Shown: piece after piece, positions 16,264 through 25,492 of the stretch
How positions within the stretch are numbered: position 1 is the first letter of the stretch
Layout: each line of letters starts with the position of its first letter
Source of the DNA: Methylomonas sp. MK1
Lineage (GTDB): Bacteria; Pseudomonadota; Gammaproteobacteria; Methylococcales; Methylomonadaceae
Assembly: GCF_000365425.1 (NCBI RefSeq)
Contig: NZ_AQOV01000002.1
Location: forward strand, 930,001-994,000
DNA length: 64,000 bases
Direction of reading: 5' to 3'
Made by a program: the position numbers and the translations under genes
Notes under the pieces: model-generated
Told to the model about the DNA's origin: nothing
The model's database searches: none
Seen by the model: only the letters and a program-made list of their open reading frames with translations

Positions 16264-17677
16264 AGACCTTGGCAACCTGCCTATCTTGTTGGTAGACGAC
16301 GAAACGCAGTTGTTGCACAGCGCCAGTCTGGTATTGCGTAGCGCCGGTTTCGCGGAGGTGCTGACCCTGGACGACAGCCGGGCGGTGCTGCCTTTGCTGG
16401 CAACCCGGTCCATCGGCGTAATAGTGCTGGATCTAACCATGCCGCATCTGTCCGGCAAGGAGCTATTGGAGCAGATCGCCGCCGAGTATCCGGAAATCCT
16501 GGTGATCATGATGACCGCTACCAACGATTTGCAAATCGCGGTGCAGTGTATGCGTAGCGGCGCCAGCGATTATTTGCTAAAACCGGTGGAGCAAAATTGT
16601 CTGGTGGCTGCGGTGCGGCGTGCTGTGGAGGCCAGGGTGCTGCGCGCGGAGTTTTTGTCGCTGAAAGACCGTCTGTTAACCAACAGCCCGCACGAACCCG
16701 GCGGATTTGCCGACATCGTTACCCAAAGCCCGGCCATGTTTGCGATATTTCGTTACATCGAAGCCATTGCCGCCTCTCCGCAGCCGGTGCTGATCACCGG
16801 CGAAACAGGGGCCGGCAAAGAATTGATTGCTCGGGCCTTGCATCGTCTGTCCGGACGGCCGGGCGACTTGGTGGCGGTCAACGTCGCCGGTCTCGACGAT
16901 ACGCTGTTTTCCGACACGCTGTTCGGCCATGCCAAGGGCTCGTTCACCGGCGCCGAGCGGGCTCGGGACGGTTTGATCGCCAGTACCGGCGAGGGCACAC
17001 TGTTTCTGGATGAAATTGGCGACCTCAGCATCGCTTCGCAGGTCAAGCTGTTGCGCTTATTGCAGGATGGCTCGTTTTATCCGATAGGCGCGGATCGCCC
17101 TCGGCAAAGCCGGGCGCGTATCATCGTTGCCACTCATTGCGATGTCAGACGGCAAGTCGAGCTCGGCGCCTTTCGCAAGGATTTATATTTCCGGTTGCGG
17201 ACCCATCACATCCAACTGCCGCCGCTGCGCGAACGTCGGGAAGACTTGCCGCAACTGACGCTGCATTTCGTGGAAAAAGCTGCCGACAGCCTGGGAAAGC
17301 CATCGCCCAGCGTGCCTCCGGCGCTGTTTCAGTGGTTGCATAACTATGCGTTCCCCGGCAATATCCGCGAGCTGGAAGGCATGGCATTCGATGCGGTGGC
17401 TCGTAGTCAGGGCGCTGTGTTGTCCTTGCAGAGTTTCAAGGAGACCATTGCTGACCAAGCGCTGATGAATGCAGATGGCGATGCAACGGACGGACTGACC
17501 GCTTTGTCCGGCCAGTTTCCGGAGCGTTTGCCAACTCTGAAGGAAGCCGAAGAAGCGCTGATTGCCGAAGCATTACAGCGCGCCCAAGGCAATCAGGGTG
17601 TTGCCGCCGGTTTGCTGGGCATAAGCCGGCAGGCTTTAAACAAGCGCCTGATTCGCCGCGACGCGGAGAATTTCTGA
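16253..17677 (+). CDS. Sigma-54-dependent response regulator (NtrC family)
   Basis: 474 residues. Receiver domain (residues ~8-125) with the phospho-acceptor D60 in VLDLTMP; AAA+ domain with Walker A GETGAGKE, the sigma-54 contact loop GSFTGA (229-234, a minor change from the usual GAFTGA) and Walker B TLFLDEIGD; and a C-terminal Fis-type helix-turn-helix (GNQGVAAGLLGISRQALNKRL). It overlaps the kinase gene and should be its partner. It would activate sigma-54 promoters, of which none is obvious in the window. The peroxidase, kinase and regulator form a tight three-gene unit. Confidence 0.94.
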   Translation: MQCKDLGNLPILLVDDETQLLHSASLVLRSAGFAEVLTLDDSRAVLPLLATRSIGVIVLDLTMPHLSGKELLEQIAAEYPEILVIMMTATNDLQIAVQCMRSGASDYLLKPVEQNCLVAAVRRAVEARVLRAEFLSLKDRLLTNSPHEPGGFADIVTQSPAMFAIFRYIEAIAASPQPVLITGETGAGKELIARALHRLSGRPGDLVAVNVAGLDDTLFSDTLFGHAKGSFTGAERARDGLIASTGEGTLFLDEIGDLSIASQVKLLRLLQDGSFYPIGADRPRQSRARIIVATHCDVRRQVELGAFRKDLYFRLRTHHIQLPPLRERREDLPQLTLHFVEKAADSLGKPSPSVPPALFQWLHNYAFPGNIRELEGMAFDAVARSQGAVLSLQSFKETIADQALMNADGDATDGLTALSGQFPERLPTLKEAEEALIAEALQRAQGNQGVAAGLLGISRQALNKRLIRRDAENF

Positions 17678-17763
17678 GCCGATAACCAGCGCATTTGGGG
17701 TGAGGATAGATACTGCGAGACTCCAGATAGAATCTAATAAAACCAAGCTAAGGAGAGCCGTTC

Positions 17764-18774
17764 ATGGCTTTAATATCATTGCGACAACTTTTGGATTACG
17801 CGGCGGAACACAGCTTTGCCGTGCCGGCTTTTAACATCAGTAACATGGAGCAAGTACAGGCCATCATGCAGGCGGCCGATGCCTGCGATAGTCCGGTGAT
17901 CATGCAAGGCTCGGCCGGGGCTAATCGTTATGCCGGCGAGGTGTTTTTGCGGCATTTGATATTGGCTGCTGTCGAGCAATATCCGCATATTCCGGTGGTG
18001 ATGCACCGAGACCACGCGCCTTCGCCCGACATTTGTGCCCAGGCCATTCAATCCGGCTTTAGCTCGGTGATGATGGATGGCTCTTTGCTGGAGGACATGA
18101 AAACCCCGGCTGCTTTTGACTATAACGTCGAGGTGACCAGCCGTGTTGTGAACATGGCGCATGCCTGTGGCGTGTCGGTGGAAGGGGAAATCGGTTGCCT
18201 GGGCTCCTTGGAAAATCAGCAGGATTCGAATCATAGTCGCTTGCTGACCGATCCTGACGAGGCGGTAGAATTTGTCGAACAAACTCAAATCGATGCGTTG
18301 GCGGTGGCCATCGGCACCAGTCATGGCGCGTATAAATTCAGCAAGCCGCCCACCGGCGAAGTGTTGGTGATCAGCCGCTTAAAAACCTTGCAACAGCGTC
18401 TGCCGAATATGCATTTTGTCATGCACGGCTCCAGTTCGGTACCGCAAGACTGGCTGCAAGTCATCAACGAATACGGTGGCAATATTGCAGAAACCTATGG
18501 CGTGCCGGTTGCGGAAATTGTGGAAGGCATTAAATACGGGGTCCGCAAAGTCAATATCGATACCGACTTGCGCATGGCGTCCACCGGCGCGATTCGCCGC
18601 TTTGTCGCCCAGCCGGAAAATGCTGCGGAGTTGGACGCGCGCAAGATTTACCAGGCCGCCAGAGACGCCATGCAGACGCTTTGTCAGGCGCGTTACGAAG
18701 CATTCGGTTCGGTTGGGCATGCCGGTAAAATTAAAGCCAAATCGTTAAGCGAAATGGCGAAACGCTATAAGTGA
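17764..18774 (+). CDS. fba: Class II fructose-1,6-bisphosphate aldolase (Calvin subtype)
   Basis: 336 residues, zinc-dependent class II aldolase that splits or forms fructose-1,6-bisphosphate; in a methanotroph it serves RuMP/glycolysis and gluconeogenesis. Motifs: [21 protein letters not shown] (zinc/catalytic HxDH), [38 protein letters not shown] and NIDTDLRMA, all typical of the Calvin-type class II group. It is preceded by AAGGAGAG, a good Shine-Dalgarno, and starts 86 bases after the sigma-54 regulator, so it is probably a separate transcript. No partner gene of the cycle is adjacent. Confidence 0.93.
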   Translation: MALISLRQLLDYAAEHSFAVPAFNISNMEQVQAIMQAADACDSPVIMQGSAGANRYAGEVFLRHLILAAVEQYPHIPVVMHRDHAPSPDICAQAIQSGFSSVMMDGSLLEDMKTPAAFDYNVEVTSRVVNMAHACGVSVEGEIGCLGSLENQQDSNHSRLLTDPDEAVEFVEQTQIDALAVAIGTSHGAYKFSKPPTGEVLVISRLKTLQQRLPNMHFVMHGSSSVPQDWLQVINEYGGNIAETYGVPVAEIVEGIKYGVRKVNIDTDLRMASTGAIRRFVAQPENAAELDARKIYQAARDAMQTLCQARYEAFGSVGHAGKIKAKSLSEMAKRYK

Positions 18775-19250
18775 GCTACTCATGGGCTGCTCGGATCATC
18801 CGCAATTTGCAGGAAATCTGCGCACTGCCTTCCGCATTCCCGACGACCGGTCGCAGACACACAGTCGCGATAGGATCCAAGATATTGCCGGGACATTTCC
18901 AAGCTACACCGGTCGGTGGCCTCAGTTTTTATACTTGGTTGAACAAAAGTGTTGAGGTTCAGGCTAATGAAAACCTTTTCAGGTCAAACCATGTCATGCC
19001 GGATATTTGCGGATCGCTGCAATAAGAGGCTACCAACCGCCTAAGGAATTTGAATTAAACCGCCAAGAACAGCGAGATAGATCGCGGGGTATCCAAGCAT
19101 GCAGACCGTATTGGCAAGGTAATTAAGATGAAAAAATTATTTATCTTAAAAGTGTTACAATCGGACCTTGTTTAGGTTTGTCTGAAAGTGTGCTGTTTAA
19201 TTTGTCTGTGATGCCGGGAGCAGCCTACGGCATGATCTTCAGGAGGTAAC
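18775..19250. other. Non-coding gap, nothing firm
   Basis: About 475 bases after fba. A short ATGCCG/CGGCAT stem at 19211-19233 lies just ahead of the Shine-Dalgarno of the next gene (AGGAGGTAAC ending 19250). An AT-rich stretch at about 19125-19210 is a likely promoter. No coding frame is convincing. Confidence 0.5.
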
Positions 19251-19685
19251 ATGAGAATTTTAGCTATGGTTTTAATTGCATCGCTTGGATGGTCGATGAC
19301 AGCCTGTAGTAAGGCGAATCAGATCAATGCCCGGAGTTTGCAGTCTGCTCAGAAGTCGGTTTTTTACATTAAAGATCATTTACCGCTGGAAGAACGTATA
19401 CCGTTTGAGGTGGCTTATTGGCTGTTGCGCGATCAAATCAAGAACAATGATGAATTTTTGCAAGTCATCAATGGTAAAACATCGAAAGAGCTGGTTGGTT
19501 TGGGGAAAGACAATTTCGCTAAACGCAAAGCATCGGGCGATACGGAATATGCCCAGTATGAAAACTGGGAGCAGATGATTTCTAAATCCGTGCAACAACA
19601 TAGCGCTCAAGATAACGGTGACAGTGCCGATCCGCGCGATAAGAAAGGCTATCCGAGGGTCGACTATAAAATGCACGCGATGTAA
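19251..19685 (+). CDS. Small lipoprotein of unknown function
   Basis: 144 residues with a near-perfect Shine-Dalgarno (AGGAGGTAAC). The signal peptide ends at the lipobox MTACS. The mature part is polar and helical: FYIKDHLPLEERIPFEVAYWLLRDQIKNNDEF, then LVGLGKDNFAKRK, ending with a low-complexity tail. I do not recognise the family with certainty; it may belong to one of the small DUF lipoproteins. It is a single gene ahead of the metal-acquisition island and may not belong to it. Confidence 0.75.
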   Translation: MRILAMVLIASLGWSMTACSKANQINARSLQSAQKSVFYIKDHLPLEERIPFEVAYWLLRDQIKNNDEFLQVINGKTSKELVGLGKDNFAKRKASGDTEYAQYENWEQMISKSVQQHSAQDNGDSADPRDKKGYPRVDYKMHAM

Positions 19686-20009
19686 TTTATCCGCCTTCGC
19701 CGAACTGAAGTTTAGGTACTTTAGTTACCGGACCCCTCCTTTATACCCATGCAACCAGTGAAGTCAGTCTAGGTATCTTGCAAGTCAAGCAAAGGCTTGA
19801 TTAGAGGGAGTGTGTTTCCAAAGACTACCCGCATAAGGCTCCGATAGCCTGAAGTTATTAACGAATGGATAAGCCGGGATTGTTGGTATGAAAAATAAAA
19901 AATAATTCACACGTTTGTAGCGTTTTGTTATCCTCGCAAAGAATCAGGTTGTAGTTAAGCCTGGAGCTTATGCCGATCAGGCTGGACAGAAAAAGATCAG
20001 AGGATTTAT
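19686..20009. other. Promoter region of the first TonB receptor, with a weak NikR-like site
   Basis: 324 bases with no gene. GTATGA at 19886-19891 and TCACAC at 19907-19912 are separated by 15 bases, which resembles the NikR operator (GTATGA-N16-TCATAC in E. coli) except for one base and one spacer position. The centre is about 110 bases before the receptor start. This match is weak and may be chance. Confidence 0.35.
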
Positions 20010-22277
20010 ATGAAGAATGCCTTGCAATTATTAACAGGATTGTTAGTGGTTGGTGACGTGAGTTTGGTTTTTGCCGAATCATCAGTTCATTCGCCAGCTG
20101 TCGGAACGGAATCACTAAAAACGGGCGGGCAAAATATTGAGAAACTTCCTGATATCGAGGTGGCTGAAAGCGTTGAGAAAGCCGCGACCTTTTCCGGCTC
20201 GACGGCCGTAATCGATAAGCAAACCCTGGAGCGCGACCAAGTGTTTACCGTCAACGAAGCCTTGCGCAAGGCGCCCGGCGTGTTTGTCCGCGACGAAGAA
20301 GGTTTCGGCATTCGTCCCAATATCGGCATACGCGGCCAGAATCCGTTCCGCTCCACCAAGGTGTTGTTTCTGGAAGACGGCCTGCCGTTCAACTTCGCGC
20401 CTTATGGTGACAACGACATTTACTATCATCCGCCGATCGAGCGCTACGACGGTATTGAAATTTATAAAGGTGCGGATCTGACCCAGTTCGGCCCTCAAAC
20501 TCTAAGTGGTGCGGTGAATTACCTGACACCGAAAGTGCCGACCAAACCTGGAGGTTTTGCCAGTTTTACCGGCGGCAATCGCGACTATTTGAACGGTCAC
20601 GTTCGCTATGGCGGCATGTTCAATGACATTCCCGGCGTCGACAGCACCGGTGGCACCATCGACTACATCCACAAGGAAGGCGACGGCGCCCGCGACAACA
20701 CTTTCGCCAAACTCGATGATGTTAATTTAAAAAGCATCGTCGATATAAACGCCAAGCACCGCTTGACCTTGCGCGGCGACTTTTATCAGGAAGATTCGCA
20801 ATCCACCTTCGGTTTGACCGAGGCGGAGTACCGTAGCTTCGGCTCGCGCTACAACCCGTTCAAAAACGACCGTTTTACTACTAACCGCTGGGCGGCGTCG
20901 GCGACGCACGAATACAGTTTCAATACCGATGCAACGCTGGAAACCAGTTTTTATTGGTCCGGATTTCACCGCGATTGGTGGCGGCAGGAAAATCAGCAGC
21001 CGACTGACGTCGTGGGCTGCGGCACGGCGTTTCGTAGTGCGCGGATGAACGGCGAGGCCGTTAATGTCGATACCGATTGCCCGTGGGTGCGGGGTCGCTT
21101 GCGCGATTACGAAACCTGGGGCGTCGCCCCGACTCTTCACGCCAAACATGACTTATTCGGCGTAGAGAGTCAGCTGGACGCCGGGTTTCGCGCCCATATG
21201 GAGACTCAATACCGGCGCACCGAGGAAGGCACTTCGGGTACTGCCCGTAGCGGCACGCGCAGCGAATTTCAGGAGCGCTTCGCCGAGGCCTATTCCGGTT
21301 TCGTGCAGAACAAATTCATCTGGCGCAACTGGACCGCGACGCCCGGCGTGCGGGTCGAGTCGGTCGGTTACGAGCGCTTGAACAAGTTGAATGGCGCCCG
21401 AGGCGGTTCGTCGGTGACCGAGCCATTGCCGTCGTTTGCGATGACCTATTCGCCCATTGACGAAGCGACGCTGTTTTTCGGCGTACACAGAGGATTTGCG
21501 CCGCAACGGGTCGAGGATACTATCGGTGCCGACGGCAACAGCGTGGAAATCGACGCCGAGAAAAGCTGGAATTTCGAGTTTGGCGTCCGCGGTCGTCCGC
21601 TGCTCGGCGTCAAAAGCGAGTTGGCCTTGTTCCATCACGATTTTCAGGTGCTCACCGCGCTGGGTACGGTAGGCGGCAACGATTCTCCGGTTGCCCAGGG
21701 TTCGGCCTTGTTCGAAGGTGTGGAGTTTTTCAATCGTGTCGATCTGGGCGATGTGTTTGGCTGGAACCACAATCCCTATTTGCAGATTGCTTATACCTGG
21801 CTGCCGACCGCTGAATCGACATCGGCGTTCCGTTGCATGTTGCGCTCCAACGGTACGCCGCAGCCGGAAAGCAGTTGCCCAAGCGGTAACGTCTACGGTT
21901 CTGCAACTGGCAAGCGTCTGCCGTATGCGCCGGAAAACCTGCTGACCGCTACCGTCGGCTATGCGCATCCCAGCGGCTTCGATGCGCATTTCGAAACGGT
22001 GTTCGTCGATCAACAATTCGGCGATTTCATGAATCTGCAAAGCGGTGCCCAACACCCCAACGGTGCCAGCAGCGTGGAAGCCCTGTCAGGCCAATACGGT
22101 AAAGTTAACGAATACATTGTGGTCAATTTCGCGACCTCTTACAAAGTGCAAAAAAACCTGACTTTGCACGTCTCGCTGAAAAACATGTTGGATAACGATT
22201 ATCTGGTAGACCGGGTGCGCGGTATGTTGCCGGGCTCGCCAAGGCTGATGCAGGCCGGTATTAAATATGAATTTTGA
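20010..22277 (+). CDS. TonB-dependent outer-membrane receptor (first of three)
   Basis: 755 residues, signal peptide then a TonB-box-like region, plug domain (VFTVNEALRKAPGVFVRDEEG, IRGQNPFRS, FLEDGLPFNF, YDGIEIYKGADLTQFG) and a 22-strand barrel ending in YEF. It imports a ligand using TonB energy; the plug resembles FecA/FhuA-type siderophore receptors. Cysteine pairs (CGTAFRS…DCPW and FRCML…SSCPSG) are in extracellular loops and may form disulfides. AGAGGA lies before the start. Downstream are a structured RNA candidate and a HupE-type permease, which suggests nickel or cobalt chelates as cargo, but the ligand is not proven. Confidence 0.93.
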   Translation: MKNALQLLTGLLVVGDVSLVFAESSVHSPAVGTESLKTGGQNIEKLPDIEVAESVEKAATFSGSTAVIDKQTLERDQVFTVNEALRKAPGVFVRDEEGFGIRPNIGIRGQNPFRSTKVLFLEDGLPFNFAPYGDNDIYYHPPIERYDGIEIYKGADLTQFGPQTLSGAVNYLTPKVPTKPGGFASFTGGNRDYLNGHVRYGGMFNDIPGVDSTGGTIDYIHKEGDGARDNTFAKLDDVNLKSIVDINAKHRLTLRGDFYQEDSQSTFGLTEAEYRSFGSRYNPFKNDRFTTNRWAASATHEYSFNTDATLETSFYWSGFHRDWWRQENQQPTDVVGCGTAFRSARMNGEAVNVDTDCPWVRGRLRDYETWGVAPTLHAKHDLFGVESQLDAGFRAHMETQYRRTEEGTSGTARSGTRSEFQERFAEAYSGFVQNKFIWRNWTATPGVRVESVGYERLNKLNGARGGSSVTEPLPSFAMTYSPIDEATLFFGVHRGFAPQRVEDTIGADGNSVEIDAEKSWNFEFGVRGRPLLGVKSELALFHHDFQVLTALGTVGGNDSPVAQGSALFEGVEFFNRVDLGDVFGWNHNPYLQIAYTWLPTAESTSAFRCMLRSNGTPQPESSCPSGNVYGSATGKRLPYAPENLLTATVGYAHPSGFDAHFETVFVDQQFGDFMNLQSGAQHPNGASSVEALSGQYGKVNEYIVVNFATSYKVQKNLTLHVSLKNMLDNDYLVDRVRGMLPGSPRLMQAGIKYEF

Positions 22278-22948
22278 GAGAATTATTAACGGGGCATGCG
22301 GTAGAAAAATTGTAAGAAATTTTATTTTAATTTCATAATAGTGCTAAAATTGCTTTGCCTTCCAAGCAATAAAAGTAGGGTTTGATAAATTCTGAATATG
22401 TTTTTGCGACCGGATTCTATGAAGGCTTTTTTCGTGTATGAAGCTTAATGGCGCAATAGGTGCCCCAGGAGGAAGCGCTGTGAATCTCTTTTAAACAAAG
22501 TGCGTTTCTAAAACTTATTGCGCCTTTTTTGGGAATTGCCAAACCAAATTGAAAATCAAGTTTTTGAGAGTTTTATCGAGTATTTAGCGGCTTTTTTTTC
22601 GATGAAGATTTAGACCTTACCGTTTATTTTTTGAATAACTTCGACATTTTTTAAAACGAAGTTCGCGGATAAACAAGGCAGATTAGCTACTGCCAAACCC
22701 AAGTATAGAGAATGCCGTTGCCCAACAAGGCATAGTGGAAATGCAAAATAGATATAAAGGACTTAGGAATTTAGCCGGCTAATTGGGTGAGAAAGTCCGT
22801 CAGGCCCCCACCGCTTGAGTTTCTATTGCTTCGGCAAACTTGGAAGTGGCTTGGCGCTTTTGTGTTTTTACGCTGGCAGATACGTCAAGATTTTTTGAAT
22901 ACATACCAAATTCCAGTCACATTTTATGACTTAGCTTAGAGGATAGCC
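22278..22948. other. Long non-coding gap with two hairpins
   Basis: About 670 bases between the receptor and the HupE gene. It has a stem-loop at 22349-22370 (ATTGCTT/AAGCAAT) and a larger terminator-like structure at 22450-22530, described separately. The rest (22540-22930) shows no reading frame with a Shine-Dalgarno and no known riboswitch that I can identify. Confidence 0.5.
22450..22530 (+). ncRNA. Candidate structured RNA ending in an intrinsic terminator
   Basis: A perfect 9-bp outer stem GGCGCAATA (22450-22458) / TATTGCGCC (22516-22524) followed by TTTTTT. Inside are GGTGCCCCAGGAGGAAG and an inner pairing AAGCGC (about 22472) with GCGTTT (about 22502). The 57-base loop is longer than in a plain terminator, so it may be a small regulatory RNA or a 3'-UTR element of the receptor gene. 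It does not match any riboswitch I could recall. Confidence 0.4.
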
Positions 22949-23506
22949 ATGAATAGCAAGGCAAGATATTTTCAAATACTCGGTTTGGCGGCATTCTTGC
23001 TGCCGCTCTATGTCAACGCTCACCCTTTACACGGGGCGACCGGCGACGTCGGTTTTCTGAGCGGCATAATCCATCCGCTAGAAAGTTTCGATCATGTTTT
23101 AACGATGCTGGCGATGGGGTTATGGTTGTCCCGATCCGCTAAACAAACCATTTATTTCATGCCTTGGGTTTTTGTGGCTTTGATGCTAATCGGTAGCAGC
23201 CTGATTTTCATGCCTGTTGAAATCGTTCATGCCGAGAACATTATGAATTTATCGGTATTGCTGTTGGGTTTGATGCTGGCGTTTAGATTTAAGGCTTCAT
23301 TGCTTATAGAAGCGCTTATCGTCGGTAATGTCATGGTGTTTCATGGTTATGTGCACGCCTATGACATATGGTTGGATGTGGATGCCTTCGCTTATACCGT
23401 TGGTTTCTCCGTGGCGACTGCGATGCTGATGGCGACCGGAATTGCCGCAAACCAGCTGTTCAATCGGCTCGAAGACAAATATTCGCTCGCAGGGCGGACT
23501 ATCTAA
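22949..23506 (+). CDS. HupE/UreJ-type metal permease
   Basis: 185 residues with a signal-like first helix and about six membrane segments. The family motif is HPLESFDHVLTMLAMGLW, and later FHGYVHAYDIW. HupE/UreJ proteins take up nickel (or cobalt) for hydrogenase or urease. The sequence starts after GAGG and ends with a polar tail (NRLEDKYSLAGRTI). It is the first of three such genes in 10 kb. Followed by a small secreted protein, it is placed between a TonB receptor and a NikR-type regulator, which supports a nickel role. Confidence 0.85.
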   Translation: MNSKARYFQILGLAAFLLPLYVNAHPLHGATGDVGFLSGIIHPLESFDHVLTMLAMGLWLSRSAKQTIYFMPWVFVALMLIGSSLIFMPVEIVHAENIMNLSVLLLGLMLAFRFKASLLIEALIVGNVMVFHGYVHAYDIWLDVDAFAYTVGFSVATAMLMATGIAANQLFNRLEDKYSLAGRTI

Positions 23507-23668
23507 CGCCGTTTTAATGCGGCGACATTCTCAAATTGTGGTTTATAGGGGAGGTCCCAATTAAATAATTCACGTTAAAAGGAGTACAAAATATCCTGAA
23601 ATAAAACGCTACATTAAATACATCCGTTGTTTACCTACAAAAAAATTATTCATCGAAGAGATTTAGAT

Positions 23669-24037
23669 ATGACATTAAAAAAAATATTTATTGCATTTAT
23701 CATGATTTTTGCAATGCTGGGTTTATCCGGTTCATCCTTTGCAAAGGAAGCCAAGAAAGATGTGCCTGAGATATTGAAAGAAGTGGATGCCAAAGTTCAA
23801 CTAGCCTTGAATGCTATTCCTTCCGGCAATTCGCAAGAAATTGCCACACTGATTAAGGATATTTCCGAAAATGCCAGCGAGCTTAGCGCCAACTACAAAT
23901 TTGAATTTGAGCGTGACAAGGTGGTGCTGAGGTTGAAAAAAGCGAGAGACTTAGCAAAAAAGTCTGATTTTGCAGGCACAGAACAAGAGCTCAAAGAAGT
24001 CCGCGAAGCATTTGCCAAATTGACAAATTACCTGTAA
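23669..24037 (+). CDS. Small secreted helical protein of unknown function
   Basis: 122 residues from ATG 23669 (a longer frame from 23627 lacks support). Signal peptide (IFAMLGLSGSSFA) followed by an all-helical Lys/Glu-rich part: VPEILKEVDAKVQLALNAIPSGNSQEIATLIKD. It has no cysteine or histidine clusters, so it is not a visible metal binder, but its place downstream of the HupE permease suggests a periplasmic partner. A strong hairpin follows at 24055. Confidence 0.75.
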   Translation: MTLKKIFIAFIMIFAMLGLSGSSFAKEAKKDVPEILKEVDAKVQLALNAIPSGNSQEIATLIKDISENASELSANYKFEFERDKVVLRLKKARDLAKKSDFAGTEQELKEVREAFAKLTNYL

Positions 24038-24054
24038 CGGAAAATAAGGACAAG

Positions 24055-24087
24055 CATACAACCATGGGCTTGTTCCCTGGTTGTATG
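24055..24087. terminator. Strong hairpin between convergent genes
   Basis: Ten-bp stem CATACAACCA / TGGTTGTATG with a GGG/CCC continuation and a six-base loop. It sits between the convergent 23669 and 24241 genes. No T-run follows, so Rho-independent termination is not assured. Confidence 0.55.
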
Positions 24088-24240
24088 GTCATCGCACTTC
24101 AAATTTCGGTTTTTTGATTTCCTCTCCCCAACCCTCTATCCGAGAGTGCGGATGTGCCGAAACTTGAAGTAGGAAAGTATATATTCTCTCTATTCCCGTC
24201 TAGTTATGCCACAAGGCACGAATAATTAAGCAGTTTACAG

Positions 24241-24735
24241 CTAATTGCCGCTGCCAAACGCCTGATTCGCGAATGGATTAAAGCCGGGTTGCGTCACCAC
24301 ATTAAAACCAAACTCGGTGCCCTGATGGCAAGCATTGCAGGCCGCAGTGAGTGAGTTGTAATTTTCGATAAACATCTGCAAGTTTTTGTCCTTGATAGCT
24401 TGTTCAAGTCCCGCTAGTGGCCTATCTATATGCTGAGCAATCAATTCCGGGATCGGCTGTTTAATCTGCTTGTGGGTAGGATGATACTTGCCGGCATCTG
24501 TAAAGCCCTCGCGTAACTCATCGACTTCATATGCTGCAAGGTCCCAGTTTCGCGCCTGCCCGGCAAACCAAAGTTTGCTGTGACGAACCGCAGTTTGCGC
24601 CATGATTTCACCGAGTCCGGGCGTAAAATATGCACTTTGTTGATGCTCGTGTTCATGATGATGTAGATCGGCGCAGGCAAATAATAAACTCGTTGAGCCA
24701 ATGAGCATGGTGGTGGCCAAGCGTGATAAGTTCAT
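24241..24735 (-). CDS. Cytochrome c lipoprotein (class II-like, single CxxCH)
   Basis: 164 residues with a lipobox (LLFACAD) and a histidine-rich mature N-terminus (DLHHHEHEHQQ). A single haem site CNACHQGTEFGF lies near the C-terminus, after a helical bundle (KLWFAGQARNWDLAAYEVDELREGF, later LEQAIKDKNLQMFIENYNS). The layout fits a class II (cytochrome c'-like) fold. His-rich residues next to the lipid anchor could bind Ni or Cu. It is the last gene of a reverse-strand cluster of five (26903 down to 24241). Confidence 0.8.
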   Translation of the reverse strand: MNLSRLATTMLIGSTSLLFACADLHHHEHEHQQSAYFTPGLGEIMAQTAVRHSKLWFAGQARNWDLAAYEVDELREGFTDAGKYHPTHKQIKQPIPELIAQHIDRPLAGLEQAIKDKNLQMFIENYNSLTAACNACHQGTEFGFNVVTQPGFNPFANQAFGSGN

Positions 24736-24868
24736 GATGGAATCCTCAATCGATGGTCTTGGGTTGAATTTGGGTAAGTTTTGGCCGAGTGGGCATGCGG
24801 TGCGAGAGCGCGCCGGAGTGGAATAAAACCTCTATTAGTTGGACTCGCTCTGTCGGGCTTTCTTGGAT

Positions 24869-25492
24869 TTACTCAGGCGTTGTAGCGGTTGGTTTTGAGT
24901 TCAGCAGGCGTGGCAGGAAGTACGCCAAACCTGCTACCAATAAGCCGATAACGATAAAAAATATCCACAGAGGCTTCTCGCTGGCAGGTTGTTCGACAGC
25001 CAAAGCGACCGTCAGCGGGATATGCAAGGCGCTGATTTCCGGATCGATATTCAAATCGGTGTCTTTGACCTGCAATACCGCCTGATATTTGCCGGCAGAT
25101 TTGAAATCCACGCTGACCGAAACCACCCCTTGCTTGGCGACCGCCATCGGCAGTTCGGCAAGCGTTTGGCCGTCTTCGCGGAGGATTTTCAGCGCCACCT
25201 GTTTTTTGCGTACATCTCTATCCAGCAAGTCCAGGGTTATCTGGGTTTTACCCACCAACGGGATGTCGATACATTCCGCGGTCGGCAGAGTTTTCATATC
25301 CTTGGATTGGCTGAGATCGGATTGATAGGCCGCGAAGTTGACGACGTAATATTCGTTGCTTTGCATACAACCGTACATATCAAAGGCGCCGCCCACGCCT
25401 TTTCGATTTCCGCCCAGCGGCACCGAAGCGCCGGCTTGCCAGGTAAAACCCAACATCAATAGCGCCACTAGACAGATTTTCAAAGTAGTCAT
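24869..25492 (-). CDS. Membrane-anchored exported protein of unknown function
   Basis: 207 residues. Signal peptide (LLMLGFTWQAGAS), then VPLGGNRKGVGGAFDMYGCMQSNEYYVVNF and a beta-rich extracytoplasmic domain, ending with a membrane helix (LWIFFIVIGLLVAGLAYFLPRLL) near residue 190 and a short cytoplasmic tail. Two cysteines occur (MYGCMQ and TAECIDI), which may form a disulfide. It starts within the stop of the CopC-like gene (ATGA), so the two are coupled. I do not know the family. Confidence 0.75.
   Translation of the reverse strand: MTTLKICLVALLMLGFTWQAGASVPLGGNRKGVGGAFDMYGCMQSNEYYVVNFAAYQSDLSQSKDMKTLPTAECIDIPLVGKTQITLDLLDRDVRKKQVALKILREDGQTLAELPMAVAKQGVVSVSVDFKSAGKYQAVLQVKDTDLNIDPEISALHIPLTVALAVEQPASEKPLWIFFIVIGLLVAGLAYFLPRLLNSKPTATTPE

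Noticed and set aside
22278..22948. Cobalamin riboswitch upstream of the HupE or receptor genes
   Set aside because: No B12-box-like core or the usual conserved GGTGAAAATCC and CCGCAACTG elements were found here, or in 19686-20009, 28640-29548 or 37964-38176.
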